From positions 1 to 64,000 of the forward strand of contig NZ_MWWV01000018.1 of the NCBI RefSeq assembly GCF_002259645.1: 64,000 bases of DNA, written 5' to 3'. This document shows, piece after piece, positions 33,025 to 43,358 of this stretch; position 1 is the stretch's first letter, and each line of letters starts with the position of its first letter. Source of the stretch: Bifidobacterium tissieri. GTDB lineage: Bacteria > Actinomycetota > Actinomycetes > Actinomycetales > Bifidobacteriaceae. Under the pieces are notes generated by a model. That model was given only the letters and a program-made list of their open reading frames with translations. It did no database searches and had not been told where the DNA came from. A program made the translations under genes and the position numbers.

Positions 33025-33718
33025 CGATTTCCTGGTGGATTTGTTGCATCCTATCCTCAATATCGGCAAGTTGCCGTGCGCATTCCCTGAGTGTTTCGAA
33101 GTGCCGTTCCTTTGCCGCGTCCTCGATGCTGTTCTTGTAGCGGAGACGATGTTCGAGGCTCGCCCAGTAGTCCATGGCGCTGGTACGGAACTGGACTTCC
33201 ACGGGTGTGGGGTGAGGGCCGTCGGAGAGGAACACCGGAACCTGGTAGATCACGTGGAGACTGCGGTAGCCGTTGGGCTTGGGATTGCGAATGTAGTCCT
33301 TGATGCGGATCACTTCGATATCGGACTGTTCGGACAGCGTGTTCGCCACGGCATACACGTCGGTCACGTAGTTGCAGATCACGCGGATGCCGGCGATGTC
33401 GTACAGATTCTGGCGGATCGATTCGACAGACAGCGGTAGATTGCGTTTGCGGAGCTTGCCGATGGTCGAGTCGATGCTTTTGAGCCGGCATTCCATGTGG
33501 TGGATCGGATTGTGCTTGTTGCGCAGCTGGAACTCGTCGTCGAGATTTTCCAGCTTGGTGCCGATCTCGCGCATGGCACCGGAATAGATCTGTTCAAGTT
33601 CGGCGTATGCCAGAATCTGTGAGCCTTGGAATACGTCGACGCCGATGTTGGTGGAGATCTGCTCTATCTTGGAACGGATCTCGGGAACGTTGAATCGTTG
33701 TTTGCGTTCGAGCATCAT
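33020..33718 (-). CDS. Small alarmone synthetase (RelQ/YjbM-like GTP pyrophosphokinase)
   Basis: 232 residues containing only the RelA/SpoT synthetase domain, without HD hydrolase or regulatory domains. It makes (p)ppGpp by transferring pyrophosphate from ATP to GDP or GTP. Motifs are IAGIRVICNYVTDVYAV, IKDYIRNPKPNGYRSLHVIY and VEVQFRTSAMDYWASLEH, all expected for the active site. The length fits RelQ-type proteins. AAGGAG lies ten bases before the ATG pair at 33718/33715. The stop codon lies in an inverted-repeat arm shared with the neighbouring repeat element. Confidence 0.9.
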   Translation of the reverse strand: MMLERKQRFNVPEIRSKIEQISTNIGVDVFQGSQILAYAELEQIYSGAMREIGTKLENLDDEFQLRNKHNPIHHMECRLKSIDSTIGKLRKRNLPLSVESIRQNLYDIAGIRVICNYVTDVYAVANTLSEQSDIEVIRIKDYIRNPKPNGYRSLHVIYQVPVFLSDGPHPTPVEVQFRTSAMDYWASLEHRLRYKNSIEDAAKERHFETLRECARQLADIEDRMQQIHQEIG

Positions 33719-33847
33719 GGGAACTGTTCTCCTTGCTAGGGCCGAAGGGAGTTTAGCAAACGTTCCGGAGAGTTTGCTGAAAGATCCGTTTCGGCCCAAG
33801 CTGGCGATACCGGACATGTACGAACGGCTGGCGGTTTCGGTTGACGG

Positions 33848-35215
33848 TTACTTCCGGTTGGCGATCGACCTGCGGAAGACCAGGAACCAAGCGACACCGA
33901 ACGCCATGATCGCCGCGTAGACGAGCAGCAGGTTGGAGGCGTTCGCCGCCGCGCCGGTGGCTCCGATCAGACTGCCGGATGCGAACGGTTGCATGACGAT
34001 CGGGCCACCGAACACGGCGATGCCGATGGCACCGGCTCCCTGCATGGCCAGATCGTTGAGTCCCACGCCGCGGCCGGACTGCTCATGGGTGAGCGTGCCG
34101 AGCACCGTATCCACAGTGGGGGAGTACAGCATGGCCATGCCTCCGTAGAACAGGCACATTGTTAGCGCCACGGCGATAGGACCGAGTCCGAGGCAGAACG
34201 CACTGCCGAGCATGCCGAGTCCCATGAGCGAGCCGCCGGTGAGGATGGAGCGCTCGCGGCCGATCGCCTTGGCGATCCTGCCGGAGCAGGTGCCGGAGAT
34301 CGTGGCGAGGATCAGGGCAGGCAGCAGCATCAGCGAGATCTGCGAGCTGGTCATGCCGTAGACCTCGGAGCCGAAGGCGTTGACGAGCGGGGTGACCGAG
34401 AAGTTGATGAAGTAGAAGATCACGATCAGCATCACCGACTTGATCCAACGGGCGTTGCGGAAGAAGTCCGGTGTGATGAACGGGTCCTTGGCCTTGGTGA
34501 TGTATATGGCGAACGCCACGAAGAACGCCAGCGACACCACGATCATCCACCATTGCATCATGGAGAAGAACAGGGTGAGCAGCAGCACCGCCACGCCGAA
34601 GATCGCGAATCCGGGAACGTCCACATTGCCGTGGCCGCTGTGGGAATCGGGAAGATCCTTGATCAACGGCACGAGGACGAGCAGGGAGATCAGCGGGATG
34701 AGGAACAGGTACGCCCAGTCGATGGAGACGAACAGGCCTCCGGACAGCACGCCGATGGCCGTGGCCAGCTGATAGTCGGCGGTGAACAGTCCGAAGTACA
34801 GCAGTTTCTCCTCCGGCTTCAGATACTTCGCCACGATGACCAGGTACACGGATCCGGCGGCCTGGAATCCGATGGTTTGGATGATGCGGAATGCGATCAC
34901 CAATGGAAGATTGCCGTGCAGCAGGAATCCCAGAACGGATCCGGCGCAAAGCAGTGTCACGCCGAACAGGGTGATGCGTTTCAGTGACAGGAAGTCGCCG
35001 AGCGATCCATAGATGAAGCAGACGATGCCCAGCACCACTCCGGGGATGGCGGTGATCAGCGAGGCCTGGTCGGGTGCGCCCAGATCGGAGCCGATGTGTT
35101 GAAACACCAGATTGAACGCTTGCAGGCATACGGTGCCAAGCAGGTAGATGACCAGCAGGGGGATGAGGGTTCGGCGGGCTTTCGCCGCCGTGGTGTTGCT
35201 GTCATGGGTGGTCAT
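33848..35215 (-). CDS. Major facilitator superfamily transporter
   Basis: 455 residues with roughly 12-14 membrane helices. The loop 2-3 motif appears as GSLGDFLSLKRITLFG and the fifth helix region as RIIQTIGFQAAGSVYLVI, as in drug:proton antiporters of the DHA2/TetA(L) type. The start at ATG 35215 has AAGGA seven bases upstream. A hairpin separates it from the nucleoside hydrolase upstream, so it may or may not belong to the deoxynucleoside operon. The substrate is unknown. Confidence 0.85.
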   Translation of the reverse strand: MTTHDSNTTAAKARRTLIPLLVIYLLGTVCLQAFNLVFQHIGSDLGAPDQASLITAIPGVVLGIVCFIYGSLGDFLSLKRITLFGVTLLCAGSVLGFLLHGNLPLVIAFRIIQTIGFQAAGSVYLVIVAKYLKPEEKLLYFGLFTADYQLATAIGVLSGGLFVSIDWAYLFLIPLISLLVLVPLIKDLPDSHSGHGNVDVPGFAIFGVAVLLLTLFFSMMQWWMIVVSLAFFVAFAIYITKAKDPFITPDFFRNARWIKSVMLIVIFYFINFSVTPLVNAFGSEVYGMTSSQISLMLLPALILATISGTCSGRIAKAIGRERSILTGGSLMGLGMLGSAFCLGLGPIAVALTMCLFYGGMAMLYSPTVDTVLGTLTHEQSGRGVGLNDLAMQGAGAIGIAVFGGPIVMQPFASGSLIGATGAAANASNLLLVYAAIMAFGVAWFLVFRRSIANRK

Positions 35216-35306
35216 GGGACGGTCCTTAATCGTTGGGTTTCCTCGAAGCGATGATTCGGTGTTATGCGGGGAGTCGGAGGGCCGTGGGTCGCAATCCACG
35301 GACAAT

Positions 35307-35341
35307 GATGCCCCGCGTCTTCGACAGGAGAGCGGGGCATC
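35307..35341 (-). terminator. Stem-loop after the nucleoside hydrolase gene
   Basis: GATGCCCCGC (35307-35316) pairs with GCGGGGCATC (35332-35341). On the minus strand it lies 36 bases past the nucleoside hydrolase stop and before the MFS start. There is no long T-run, so partial read-through is likely. Confidence 0.55.
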
Positions 35342-35376
35342 GGAATGGTCGCCGACGATTCATCGGCAACTGGGCA

Positions 35377-36330
35377 TCACGCCTTGGCGAGGTTGGTGAT
35401 GCGGGTCATGAACTCGTTCAGGAAGCGGGGCACGTCGACGCCCACCGCAACCTGCATGGTCTTGACCGGATCGTTGAGGCGATCGTTGTCGCCGATGGTG
35501 CGTCCACGGGTGGGACCATCCACGTCGACCTTCATGTTGATCTTCAGCGTATCCACCAGGGTCGGGTCCACGGCCACGCCCACGGCGAGTGGATCGTGCA
35601 GTCCGCATCCGCCGAGCTTCGGGGCGGTGGTCTCGTAGGCCTTGATGTAGAAGTCGGTCATATCGGCGAGGAAACGACCTGCTGGGGTGCCCAGTTCACG
35701 CCACGTGGCGGTCTCCTTGTATGTGAGCAGCGTCTGCAGCGTCACGTCGAGGCCGACCATCGTCACCGGCGCGCCGGAGCGGAACAGCTCATCGGCGGCG
35801 TCCGGATCCTGCGAGATGTTTGCCTCCTGCCACGGGTCGACGTTGCCGCATACGGTCAGCGCGCCACCCATGAGCACGATCTTGCCGATCTCGTCTTTGA
35901 TCTCCGGGGCCTTGGCCAGTGCGGCGGCGATGTTGGTCATCGGGCCGGTGGGCACGTAGACCAGATCCTTGCCGTAGGTCTTGACCGCGTCGATGATGAA
36001 GTCGACGGCGGAACCGGACTCGGGGGTACGATCCGAGTCGGGGATGTCCACGTCGCCGATGCCGTTCTGTCCGTGGATGAACGCGGACACGGGAAGCACC
36101 TCAAAGGAATCCTTGTGGCTGGCATGCGACAGGCCGGCGTAGACCGGGACCTCGGGATGTCCGAACAGATCGGTCACGGCCAGGGCGTTGCGCACGCTCT
36201 GCTCCACGAGCACGTTGCCGTATGTGCCGGTGATGCCGATGAGCTCCACTTCGGGGCTGCCCAGGGCGTAGGCGATGGCGAGCGTGTCGTCGATGCCGGT
36301 GTCGAGGTCAAGGATCATCTTCTTGCTCAT
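35377..36330 (-). CDS. Nucleoside hydrolase
   Basis: 317 residues of the inosine-uridine-preferring family, splitting ribonucleosides into base and ribose. The Ca2+/ribose-binding DxDxGxDD motif is at the N-terminus (ILDLDTGIDDTLA, residues 7-19), and VPTGPMTNIAAAL and GGCGLHDPLAVG supply further active-site residues (the His-Asp pair). AAGGAG lies seven bases before ATG 36330. It is 62 bases downstream of the nucleoside permease gene in the minus-strand operon. Confidence 0.92.
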   Translation of the reverse strand: MSKKMILDLDTGIDDTLAIAYALGSPEVELIGITGTYGNVLVEQSVRNALAVTDLFGHPEVPVYAGLSHASHKDSFEVLPVSAFIHGQNGIGDVDIPDSDRTPESGSAVDFIIDAVKTYGKDLVYVPTGPMTNIAAALAKAPEIKDEIGKIVLMGGALTVCGNVDPWQEANISQDPDAADELFRSGAPVTMVGLDVTLQTLLTYKETATWRELGTPAGRFLADMTDFYIKAYETTAPKLGGCGLHDPLAVGVAVDPTLVDTLKINMKVDVDGPTRGRTIGDNDRLNDPVKTMQVAVGVDVPRFLNEFMTRITNLAKA

Positions 36331-36392
36331 ATTGCGCTCCTTACCATAACGGTGCGGCGGTCTGGAGACCGCCGCGAATCATTGGTTGGTGA

Positions 36393-37724
36393 TTACCAGA
36401 CGAACAGGCCGACCATGGCGGCGGACAGCAGGGAGACCAGGATGCCGGAGAGCAGCATGCGGCCGACCTGCTTGGAGATGGCGTCGTTCTTCTCCTTGTC
36501 CACGATGCCCTTGAAGCAGCCGATGACCATGCCCAGCGTGGAGAAGTTGGCGAAGGAGGTGATGAACACCGTGAGCACGGCCTTGTAGTGGGCCGCGTAG
36601 GAGGCGACCTCGCCGGTGATCTGGCCCATGACGACGAACTCGTTGGTCACGAGCTTGAGGCCCATGAGCTGTGAGAACTCCCAGGCGGTGCCCGGGTCGA
36701 GGCCCAGCAGCCAGGCGGGCACGTACATGACCACGCCGAGGATGGATTCGAGCGACAGCTTGTCCCAGATCATGCCTAGGAAGGCGTCGATCAGACCGGC
36801 CAGCGCCACGAAGGCGATCACGTTGGCGGTGATGATGAGGATCAGCTTGCCGGCACCCAGGATCGAGTCGCCCAGGAAGGAGAAGAACGGCTCCTTCTTC
36901 GGGGCTGCCGGGTCGTGCTTGTAGATCTTCTTGTACCAGGGCAGGGCGTTGTACTCGGCCACGGCCTTGTCCTTTGCCTGCTGCTCGGCTTCGGTCAGCT
37001 CCGGAACGTCGTCCTCGGAAGCGGGGTCGCCCAGCGTGTAGATGACGTCTTCGTCCTTGGTGACGGTGACCGGGTAGAGCATGTGGCTGACGATCAGGGC
37101 GTTGATGCAGTTCAGCGGGATGGCGGTGATCACGAACTCACCGGGGACCATCTGGATGTAGGAGCCGATGATGGCGGCGGTCACGCAGCTCATCGACATC
37201 ATGGCCAGCGTCACGTTACGGCCGGCCTTCATGCGCTGCAGCTGGATCTTGGAGACGGCCAGTGCCTCGGTGTTGCCGAGGAACATCATCTCGACGGCGT
37301 AGAAGGTTTCGAACTTCGGACGACGGGTGATGAAGCTCAGGCCACGGCCGATCCACTTGATGATCCATGGCAGGAATCCGATGTAGGTGAGGATGTCGAA
37401 CAGCGGCACGATGAGCAGGATCGGCAGCAGGGCGCTGACGATGAAGTTCACCGGAGCGGGGTCGGTGCCGGTGGGGCCCACCCAGTTGGCCACGGCGAAG
37501 TTGATGCCCTTGTACGAGATGTTGACGATCCAGGCGAATCCGTCGGCGGCTGCCTTGACGGCGTCACGTCCCCACTGGAAGCTGGTGAGCAGCCAGGTGA
37601 TGGCGAGGTTCAGCACCACCATGCAGCCGACGGACTTCCAATCGATGCCTTTGCGGTCGTGGGAGAACACCCACCCCAGGGCCAGGAAGACCAGCAGGCC
37701 CAGAATATTGACGGCTAGATACAT
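36393..37724 (-). CDS. Concentrative nucleoside transporter (NupC/CNT family)
   Basis: 443 residues with about ten membrane helices. CNT landmarks are FETFYAVEMMFLGNTEALAV (the G-N-T-E motif), SYIQMVPGEFVITA, and LKLVTNEFVVMGQI with FANFSTLGMVIG near the C-terminus. It imports nucleosides with a cation, feeding the phosphorylases encoded upstream. A charged ~60-residue loop rich in Glu, Asp and Lys (about residues 235-295) interrupts the membrane core and is larger than I expect for the family. AAGGAAAAC leads into ATG 37724. Confidence 0.9.
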   Translation of the reverse strand: MYLAVNILGLLVFLALGWVFSHDRKGIDWKSVGCMVVLNLAITWLLTSFQWGRDAVKAAADGFAWIVNISYKGINFAVANWVGPTGTDPAPVNFIVSALLPILLIVPLFDILTYIGFLPWIIKWIGRGLSFITRRPKFETFYAVEMMFLGNTEALAVSKIQLQRMKAGRNVTLAMMSMSCVTAAIIGSYIQMVPGEFVITAIPLNCINALIVSHMLYPVTVTKDEDVIYTLGDPASEDDVPELTEAEQQAKDKAVAEYNALPWYKKIYKHDPAAPKKEPFFSFLGDSILGAGKLILIITANVIAFVALAGLIDAFLGMIWDKLSLESILGVVMYVPAWLLGLDPGTAWEFSQLMGLKLVTNEFVVMGQITGEVASYAAHYKAVLTVFITSFANFSTLGMVIGCFKGIVDKEKNDAISKQVGRMLLSGILVSLLSAAMVGLFVW

Positions 37725-37889
37725 GTTTTCCTTCTTTCCTTATGCCGGGAGACGGCCGATTCCACGGTCTTAGTGGATGACGGAATGCGCCGGGCCGTTC
37801 TCTCTCTCCGGAACGGTTTCCAGCGTACTCTAGAAGTGTTCCGGTTATTGGATATCCGATATGCCTTGATTATGTCTTGATTGCATGCC

Positions 37890-39188
37890 TCAGACGATGA
37901 CCTGATGGATCAGCGTAATGGGTTCGGCATGGTCACCGATGACGATGTTGTCGAGGATCAGGCGTTTGACGTTCTCGACATCCTCTCGGTTGGCATGGAT
38001 GGTCAGCAGGCGATCGCCGGCCTTCACCGTGTCACCCACCTTGCGATCCAGTGTCAGCCCCACCGCATAGTCGAGCTTGTCGTCCTTGGTGGCGCGTCCG
38101 CCGCCGAGCATCATGGACGCCACGCCCATCTCGTCGGCGCGCATCGAGGCGATCACGCCGTCCGATTCGGCGGACACCGGAATGTGGTATTTCGCCTGCG
38201 GCATGATCGTCGGATCGTCGACCACCCGACCGTCGCCGCCCTGCGCCTCGATCATCATGCGGAAGCGTTCCAGTGCCTTGCCGTTGGCGATATTCTCCTC
38301 GAGCATGGCGCGTGCTTCCTCCAGAGATTCAGCCTTGCCGGCCATCACGGTCATCTGGCTGCCGATGGTGAGCACGATGTCGAGCAGATCATCCGGCCCC
38401 TCGCCCTTGAGCAGGGCGATCGATTCCTCGATCTCCAGGGCGTTGCCGATGGCGCGGCCAAGCGGCTGGTTCATATCGGAGATCACGGCCATGGCGTTCA
38501 TGCCCACACCCTTGCCGATGTTCACCAACGCGTGGGCGAGCGCCACGGCATCTTCCTCGCGCTTCATGAACGCGCCGGATCCGGTTTTGACGTCCATGAC
38601 CAGCGCATCGGTGCCGCTGGCGATCTTCTTGCTCATGATCGAGCCGGCGATCAGCGGGATCGAGTCGACGGTGTCGGTCACGTCGCGCAACGCGTAGATC
38701 TTCTTGTCGGCCGGGGCGATGTTGCCGGTGGCTCCGGCGATGATGCATCCCACTTCGCGCAGCTGGCGCTTGAACGCCTCCTCCTCGATCTCCACGGTGT
38801 ACCCGGGGATTGCCTCGAGCTTGTCAAGGGTGCCGCCCGTGTGGCCCAGACCACGGCCGGAGATCATCGGCACGATGATGCCCAGCGACGCGACCAGCGG
38901 GGCGAGCGGAATGCTCACCTTGTCTCCCACGCCGCCGGTGGAGTGCTTGTCCACCTTGACGCCGGGAATGTCGGACAGGTCGAGCCGGTCGCCCGAGTGC
39001 AGCATGTCCATGGTCAGGTTGCGGGTCTCCTCGTCGCTCATGCCGTTGAACCAGATGGCCATAAGCAGGGCGCTCGCCTGATAGTCGGGGATGTCGCCGG
39101 CGGTGTAGCCGTCGACGAAGAATTTGATCTGTTCGGCGGTCAGTGCGCCGCCGTTGCGTTTGGCGTCAATGACGTCGACCATACGCAT
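37890..39188 (-). CDS. pdp: Pyrimidine-nucleoside phosphorylase / thymidine phosphorylase
   Basis: 432 residues, the family norm. It cleaves thymidine, deoxyuridine or uridine with phosphate to give the base and (deoxy)ribose-1-phosphate. The phosphate-binding [10 protein letters not shown] and the family signature [16 protein letters not shown] are intact, followed by Lys/Ser-rich KTGSGAFMK. Whether it prefers thymidine (DeoA) or accepts uridine (Pdp) is not clear. AAAGGAG lies before ATG 39188, 57 bases after the regulator gene. Confidence 0.93.
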   Translation of the reverse strand: MRMVDVIDAKRNGGALTAEQIKFFVDGYTAGDIPDYQASALLMAIWFNGMSDEETRNLTMDMLHSGDRLDLSDIPGVKVDKHSTGGVGDKVSIPLAPLVASLGIIVPMISGRGLGHTGGTLDKLEAIPGYTVEIEEEAFKRQLREVGCIIAGATGNIAPADKKIYALRDVTDTVDSIPLIAGSIMSKKIASGTDALVMDVKTGSGAFMKREEDAVALAHALVNIGKGVGMNAMAVISDMNQPLGRAIGNALEIEESIALLKGEGPDDLLDIVLTIGSQMTVMAGKAESLEEARAMLEENIANGKALERFRMMIEAQGGDGRVVDDPTIMPQAKYHIPVSAESDGVIASMRADEMGVASMMLGGGRATKDDKLDYAVGLTLDRKVGDTVKAGDRLLTIHANREDVENVKRLILDNIVIGDHAEPITLIHQVIV

Positions 39189-39245
39189 GATGTGACTCCT
39201 TTGTCGTGATGTGGTCTGTCGTGATGTGGTCTTGTGGTTGTCTGA

Positions 39246-40205
39246 CTAACGTTTCGCCATCGGCTGATCCAGCAGTTCAGCGGCGCTGACCTGATCGATC
39301 ACCAGTGTGTTGGCGTATCCGGCGACCAGTGCGCCGTGCGTGGCCGGCACCTTGGACGGGGATGCGACCACGAGGATGGAATGCGGTTTGGCTCTGAGAT
39401 CGTCGAGATCGATGCCCACGGTTCTGCGGTTGATGTCCTCGTCCGCGGGATTGCCGTGCGTGTCGATGAATCGTGAGATCACGTCGCCCACCGCGACCTC
39501 CTGAAGGCGGTGCTGCTCCTCCCCGGTCAGGTAGCCGAGGCGGAACAACAGGGCGGAGTCGCGTACGGTTCCCACGGTGAACACGGCGATGTTCGCCCGT
39601 CGGCCCATGTCGATGATGCGCCGGATGTAGGTCTCACGCTCCACGAGTTCCTTGGTCTGGATGTGCTCGAAGATCACGGGAAGCGGCAGGTACTGCGGCA
39701 GCGTATGGAATGCGTTCGCGAACGCGTTGGCGCTTTCGAAGCCGTAGTTGTTGCTTTCCGTGTTCGATACGGAGCCCTTGATCTGCACCACGCTCACGCG
39801 ACGTACGTCCTTCGGTGCCAGATGGCTGCCGATGCTGTAGAGCGTGCGCCCCCATCCGATGCCGATGACGTCGTCGTCACGGACGATGCCTTCGAGGTAC
39901 AGCGCCGCGGCCTGGGCCACGGTGTCGAGCTGGTCCTTGGGCGCCACCCCCTGAATCGGCACGACGATCACCTTGTGCAGCCCGTATCGTTGCTGGATGC
40001 CGTCGGCCATTTCGGTCGCGTCGGTCATGGGATCGGAGATTTCGATGCGGACCAGTCCCATGTCCCTGGCGTACTGCAGCAGCCGCGAGACGGTGGGGCG
40101 GGAGATGGACATGATCTTGGCGATCTCGTTCTGGCTGTAATCCTGCTGGTAGTACAGCTTTGCGACCCTGAGGCTGTCGGCGTTCTTCCGCGCCTTGGTG
40201 TCCAT
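39246..40205 (-). CDS. SorC-family transcriptional regulator of the deoxynucleoside operon
   Basis: 319 residues. An N-terminal helix-turn-helix (YSQNEIAKIMSISRPTVSRLLQYA, split here as NEIAKIMSISRPTVSRLLQY, residues ~26-45) precedes a sugar-binding domain with phosphosugar-type loops (DDDVIGIGWGRTLYSIG and GALVAGYANTLVID). This is the architecture of B. subtilis DeoR, which represses deo genes until deoxyribose-5-phosphate binds. Its gene lies inside the operon, between deoD and pdp, and a palindrome at the deoC promoter is a candidate site. GGAGG is eight bases before ATG 40205. Confidence 0.9.
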   Translation of the reverse strand: MDTKARKNADSLRVAKLYYQQDYSQNEIAKIMSISRPTVSRLLQYARDMGLVRIEISDPMTDATEMADGIQQRYGLHKVIVVPIQGVAPKDQLDTVAQAAALYLEGIVRDDDVIGIGWGRTLYSIGSHLAPKDVRRVSVVQIKGSVSNTESNNYGFESANAFANAFHTLPQYLPLPVIFEHIQTKELVERETYIRRIIDMGRRANIAVFTVGTVRDSALLFRLGYLTGEEQHRLQEVAVGDVISRFIDTHGNPADEDINRRTVGIDLDDLRAKPHSILVVASPSKVPATHGALVAGYANTLVIDQVSAAELLDQPMAKR

Positions 40206-40289
40206 CTTCCGTCCCTCCTTCGTCGTGGTTGTCGGTGGTCATGCGGTATGTCGCAGACGCTTCTATGACCGTTTCCGGTCTCGCGTGGG

Positions 40290-41003
40290 CTACTTGCCGG
40301 CGATCGCGGTTTCCAGCGCGATCGTGATCATGTCGTTGAACGTCTTCTCGCGTTCCTCGCTGGTCGTCTTGCCTTCGCCGAAGATCAGATCGGAGACGGT
40401 GAGGATCGACAGCGCGCGGAAGCCGAGCTTGGCTCCGAGCAGGTAGAGTCCGGCGGATTCCATCTCGGTGCCGAGCACGCCATAGTCGGCCAGCTTCTTC
40501 ATGTCGAGTTCGTCGTTGTAGAAGCGGTCGGCGGCGAAGATGTCGCCCACCTTCACGTTGACGCCCTGCTCCTTGGCCACATGGTAGGCGGTGTCGAGCA
40601 GCTCGAAGTTGGCCAGCGGTGCATAGTGCACGCCATGGCCGAACGTGTTGGTCACCACGGCGGAGTCGGTGGTCGAGCCGGATGCGAGCAGCACGTCGCG
40701 CAGCTTCACGTCCGGGGCCATGCCGCCGCAGGATCCGACGCGGATGATGGTCTTCACGCCGTAGATGGTGGCGAGCTCGTTGGTGTAGATCGACAGCGAG
40801 GGGATGCCCATGCCGCTGGCCTGGACGGATACCCTGTGGCCCTTGTAGGTGCCGGTGAATCCGAGGCAGTTGCGTACGCCGTTGACCTGGACGACGTCCT
40901 TGAGGAAGGTCTCGGCGATGTACTTGGCGCGGAGCGGATCTCCGGGCATGAGCACGACGTCGGCGTAATCGCCCGGTTCTGCTTCGATGTGGGGAGTGGC
41001 CAT
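40290..41003 (-). CDS. deoD: Purine-nucleoside phosphorylase, DeoD type
   Basis: 237 residues, typical of the hexameric bacterial DeoD. It phosphorolyses purine (deoxy)nucleosides. The text [16 protein letters not shown] (phosphate-binding Gly/Arg), [17 protein letters not shown] and [13 protein letters not shown] (base and ribose recognition), and [10 protein letters not shown] (catalytic Asp) are all present. AAAGGA lies upstream of ATG 41003. It follows deoB by 97 bases in the operon. Confidence 0.95.
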   Translation of the reverse strand: MATPHIEAEPGDYADVVLMPGDPLRAKYIAETFLKDVVQVNGVRNCLGFTGTYKGHRVSVQASGMGIPSLSIYTNELATIYGVKTIIRVGSCGGMAPDVKLRDVLLASGSTTDSAVVTNTFGHGVHYAPLANFELLDTAYHVAKEQGVNVKVGDIFAADRFYNDELDMKKLADYGVLGTEMESAGLYLLGAKLGFRALSILTVSDLIFGEGKTTSEEREKTFNDMITIALETAIAGK

Positions 41004-41100
41004 GATGATGGTCCTTTCTTGTTTGCTACGGGTTCCTGTTGATGATGACCGGATTCGGGTCGGTCCGAATCCGGGTTATGGATCGGGATTGCGGTTCGGA

Positions 41101-42300
41101 TCAGCTGATCTGTTCGAGGAAGCTGGTGCCTTCGCCGTTGCCTTCGACGCCGAAGTTGTCGAGGATGGTGGCTCCCATGTCGGATGCGGTGTCGCGGATG
41201 CCAAGCGAGGTTCCGGGGTTCGGCATGCCGGGGGAGTAGGCGAGGATCGGCACGTATTCGCGGGTGTGGTCGGTTCCCTTGTAGGTGGGGTCGTTGCCGT
41301 GGTCCGCGGTGATGAGCAGCAGATCGTCGTCGTGCATGTTGTCCATCACGTGGCCGAGCCGCTCGTCGAACGCCATCAGCGCTTCGCCATCGCCCTGGGC
41401 GTTGCGGCGGTGTCCGTACATGGCGTCGAAGTCGACCAGGTTGGTGAAGCACAGTCCGGTGAAGTCCGAGGCCATGGCCTCGTCCACATGGTCCATGCCG
41501 TCCATGTTGCTCTTGTTGCGCCATCCCTTGGTGATGCCGTGTCCGGAGAAGATGTCGTTGGTCTTGCCCACGGCGAGCACGTCGTATCCGGCCTTGTTGA
41601 GGAAGTCCAGCACGGTCGGCTTGATCGGCTCGAGTCCATAGTCGTGACGGTTCGACGTGCGGGTGAAGTGGTCCTTGTCCGGTCCGACGTACGGGCGGGC
41701 GATCACGCGTCCCATGACGATTTCGGGGCCGTTGATGAGAGTACGTGCATATTCGCAGATGCGGTACAGTTCGTCGACCGGGATCACGTCCTCATGCGCT
41801 GCGATCTGCAGCACGGAGTCGCCCGAGGTGTACAGGATCAGATCGCCGGTGGCCATCTGATGCTCGCCGTAGTCGTGGATCACCTCCGTGCCGGAATACG
41901 GCTTGTTGACGATGACCTTGCGTCCGGAGAACCGTTCGAGATCGTCGACGATGTGCTGCGGGAATCCGTCGGGGAATGTCGCCATCTCGAATCGCACGGG
42001 AAGACACATCATTTCCCAGTGACCGTCGAGTGAGTCGTTGCCATGGGAGGTGATGGTCATCTTGCCGAAGCAGCCTTCCGCCGGCTCGGCGGGCGGCACG
42101 CCCATGATCGGATCGTCGGCGCGGATGTTGCCCAGACCGATGCGGGCGAGATTGGGCAGATGCAGTTTTCCATCGAAGAACTTGCCGATGTGGCCGAGGG
42201 TGTCGGCTCCGACGTCGTCGAAGCGGGCGGCATCGGGAGCCTCGCCGATGCCGATGGAGTCGAGTGCGATCGTGAGCACACGTTTGTAGGTGTATGACAT
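41101..42300 (-). CDS. deoB: Phosphopentomutase
   Basis: 399 residues of the alkaline-phosphatase superfamily. It converts (deoxy)ribose-1-phosphate to the 5-phosphate, linking the phosphorylases to DeoC. Metal-binding and nucleophile regions are [30 protein letters not shown] (phospho-Thr/Ser region), [13 protein letters not shown] and [17 protein letters not shown] precedes ATG 42300. Between it and deoC lies a 10-bp stem-loop (GTCGTCCGGC at 42372-42381 with GCCGGACGAC at 42415-42424). Confidence 0.95.
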   Translation of the reverse strand: MSYTYKRVLTIALDSIGIGEAPDAARFDDVGADTLGHIGKFFDGKLHLPNLARIGLGNIRADDPIMGVPPAEPAEGCFGKMTITSHGNDSLDGHWEMMCLPVRFEMATFPDGFPQHIVDDLERFSGRKVIVNKPYSGTEVIHDYGEHQMATGDLILYTSGDSVLQIAAHEDVIPVDELYRICEYARTLINGPEIVMGRVIARPYVGPDKDHFTRTSNRHDYGLEPIKPTVLDFLNKAGYDVLAVGKTNDIFSGHGITKGWRNKSNMDGMDHVDEAMASDFTGLCFTNLVDFDAMYGHRRNAQGDGEALMAFDERLGHVMDNMHDDDLLLITADHGNDPTYKGTDHTREYVPILAYSPGMPNPGTSLGIRDTASDMGATILDNFGVEGNGEGTSFLEQIS

Positions 42301-42472
42301 TCGTCGTCCTTCCTTCGTCGTTGAAGGTCGCATGGTGATTGATGGTTGGTGATGTTGATTCCGTCGATGGTGTCGTCCGGCTCCGGGTCGCGGTTGGGTC
42401 CCGTGCCGGACGACTGATGATGGTGACCGGCGTATTGACTACGACGCATCGGCCATGATGTGGTCTTTTCGA

Positions 42473-43144
42473 CTACTGACGGGCCGCTTCCTCGAGGATG
42501 GCCACGGATGCGGAGACGCCGAGTCGGGTGGCGCCGGCCTCGATCATGGCGTAGGCGTCGGCCAGGTTGTGGATGCCGCCGGCGGCCTTCACGCCGAAGT
42601 CGGGGCCTACGGCCTCGCGCATCAGCTTGACGTCGGGGGCGGTGGCACCGGCGGTGGAGAAGCCGGTGGAGGTCTTGACGAAGTCGGCGCCACCCTGCAC
42701 GGTGAGCTTGCTGGCGCGGATCTTCTCGTCGTCGGTGAGCAGCGCGGTCTCGATGATCACCTTGAGCAGCTTGCCCTTGGCATGGGTGGCTTCGGCCACG
42801 GCGGTGATGTCGGCGAGCACCACGTCATCATGCCCGGCCTTGAGCTCGCCGATGTTGATGACCATGTCGATCTCGTCGGCACCCTTGTCGATGGCGTCGT
42901 TGGTCTCGAACACCTTGGTCTCGGTGGTGTTGGCGCCCAGAGGGAAGCCGATGACGGTGCAGGTGGCGATGTCAGTGCCGGCGAGCGCGGCGTGCACGCG
43001 GGGAATCCAGTAGGGGTTGATGCAGACGGATGCGGTGTTGTACTTGATGGCCTCGGCCACGACCTTGTCGATCATGTCCTCGGTGGCGTTTGCCTTGAGC
43101 AGTGTGTGGTCCATGTACTTGGCGAGCTGGGACTGGGTGAGCAT
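42473..43144 (-). CDS. deoC: Deoxyribose-phosphate aldolase
   Basis: 223 residues, the short bacterial form. It splits 2-deoxyribose-5-phosphate into glyceraldehyde-3-phosphate and acetaldehyde. The Schiff-base Lys is in [11 protein letters not shown], with the second Lys in GVKAAGGI and the proton-relay Asp in [11 protein letters not shown]. It is the first gene of the operon, behind a well-formed promoter and a palindrome. GGAAGGAAC lies just upstream of ATG 43144. Confidence 0.95.
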   Translation of the reverse strand: MLTQSQLAKYMDHTLLKANATEDMIDKVVAEAIKYNTASVCINPYWIPRVHAALAGTDIATCTVIGFPLGANTTETKVFETNDAIDKGADEIDMVINIGELKAGHDDVVLADITAVAEATHAKGKLLKVIIETALLTDDEKIRASKLTVQGGADFVKTSTGFSTAGATAPDVKLMREAVGPDFGVKAAGGIHNLADAYAMIEAGATRLGVSASVAILEEAARQ

Positions 43145-43198
43145 TTCTGGTGTTCCTTCCCTGTGTGATTCCGCCTTCGTTGGCGGGTTTACCGTTTT

Positions 43199-43251
43199 AT
43201 CATATCACCGTTTTTTACATACGTCCACCTAAAATAGTGCACATATGTTCA
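43199..43251 (-). promoter_or_regulatory. deoC promoter with candidate SorC-regulator operator
   Basis: On the minus strand, -35 TGGACG (43227-43222) and -10 TATGAT (43204-43199) are separated by 17 bases. Just upstream of the -35 lies TGAACATATGTGCA (43251-43238), a near palindrome built on CATATG. The -10 is 55 bases before the deoC ATG. The link to the SorC-family protein is inference from position. Confidence 0.6.
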
Positions 43252-43358
43252 TTTTATGATGGGGAAACACATGAACCGACGTCCGGCGGCGAATGACGGC
43301 ATGATGCCCCGATCCGTCATTCCATGCCGCTCCAAGTCAGTCGGTAGGATGGGTCGTT

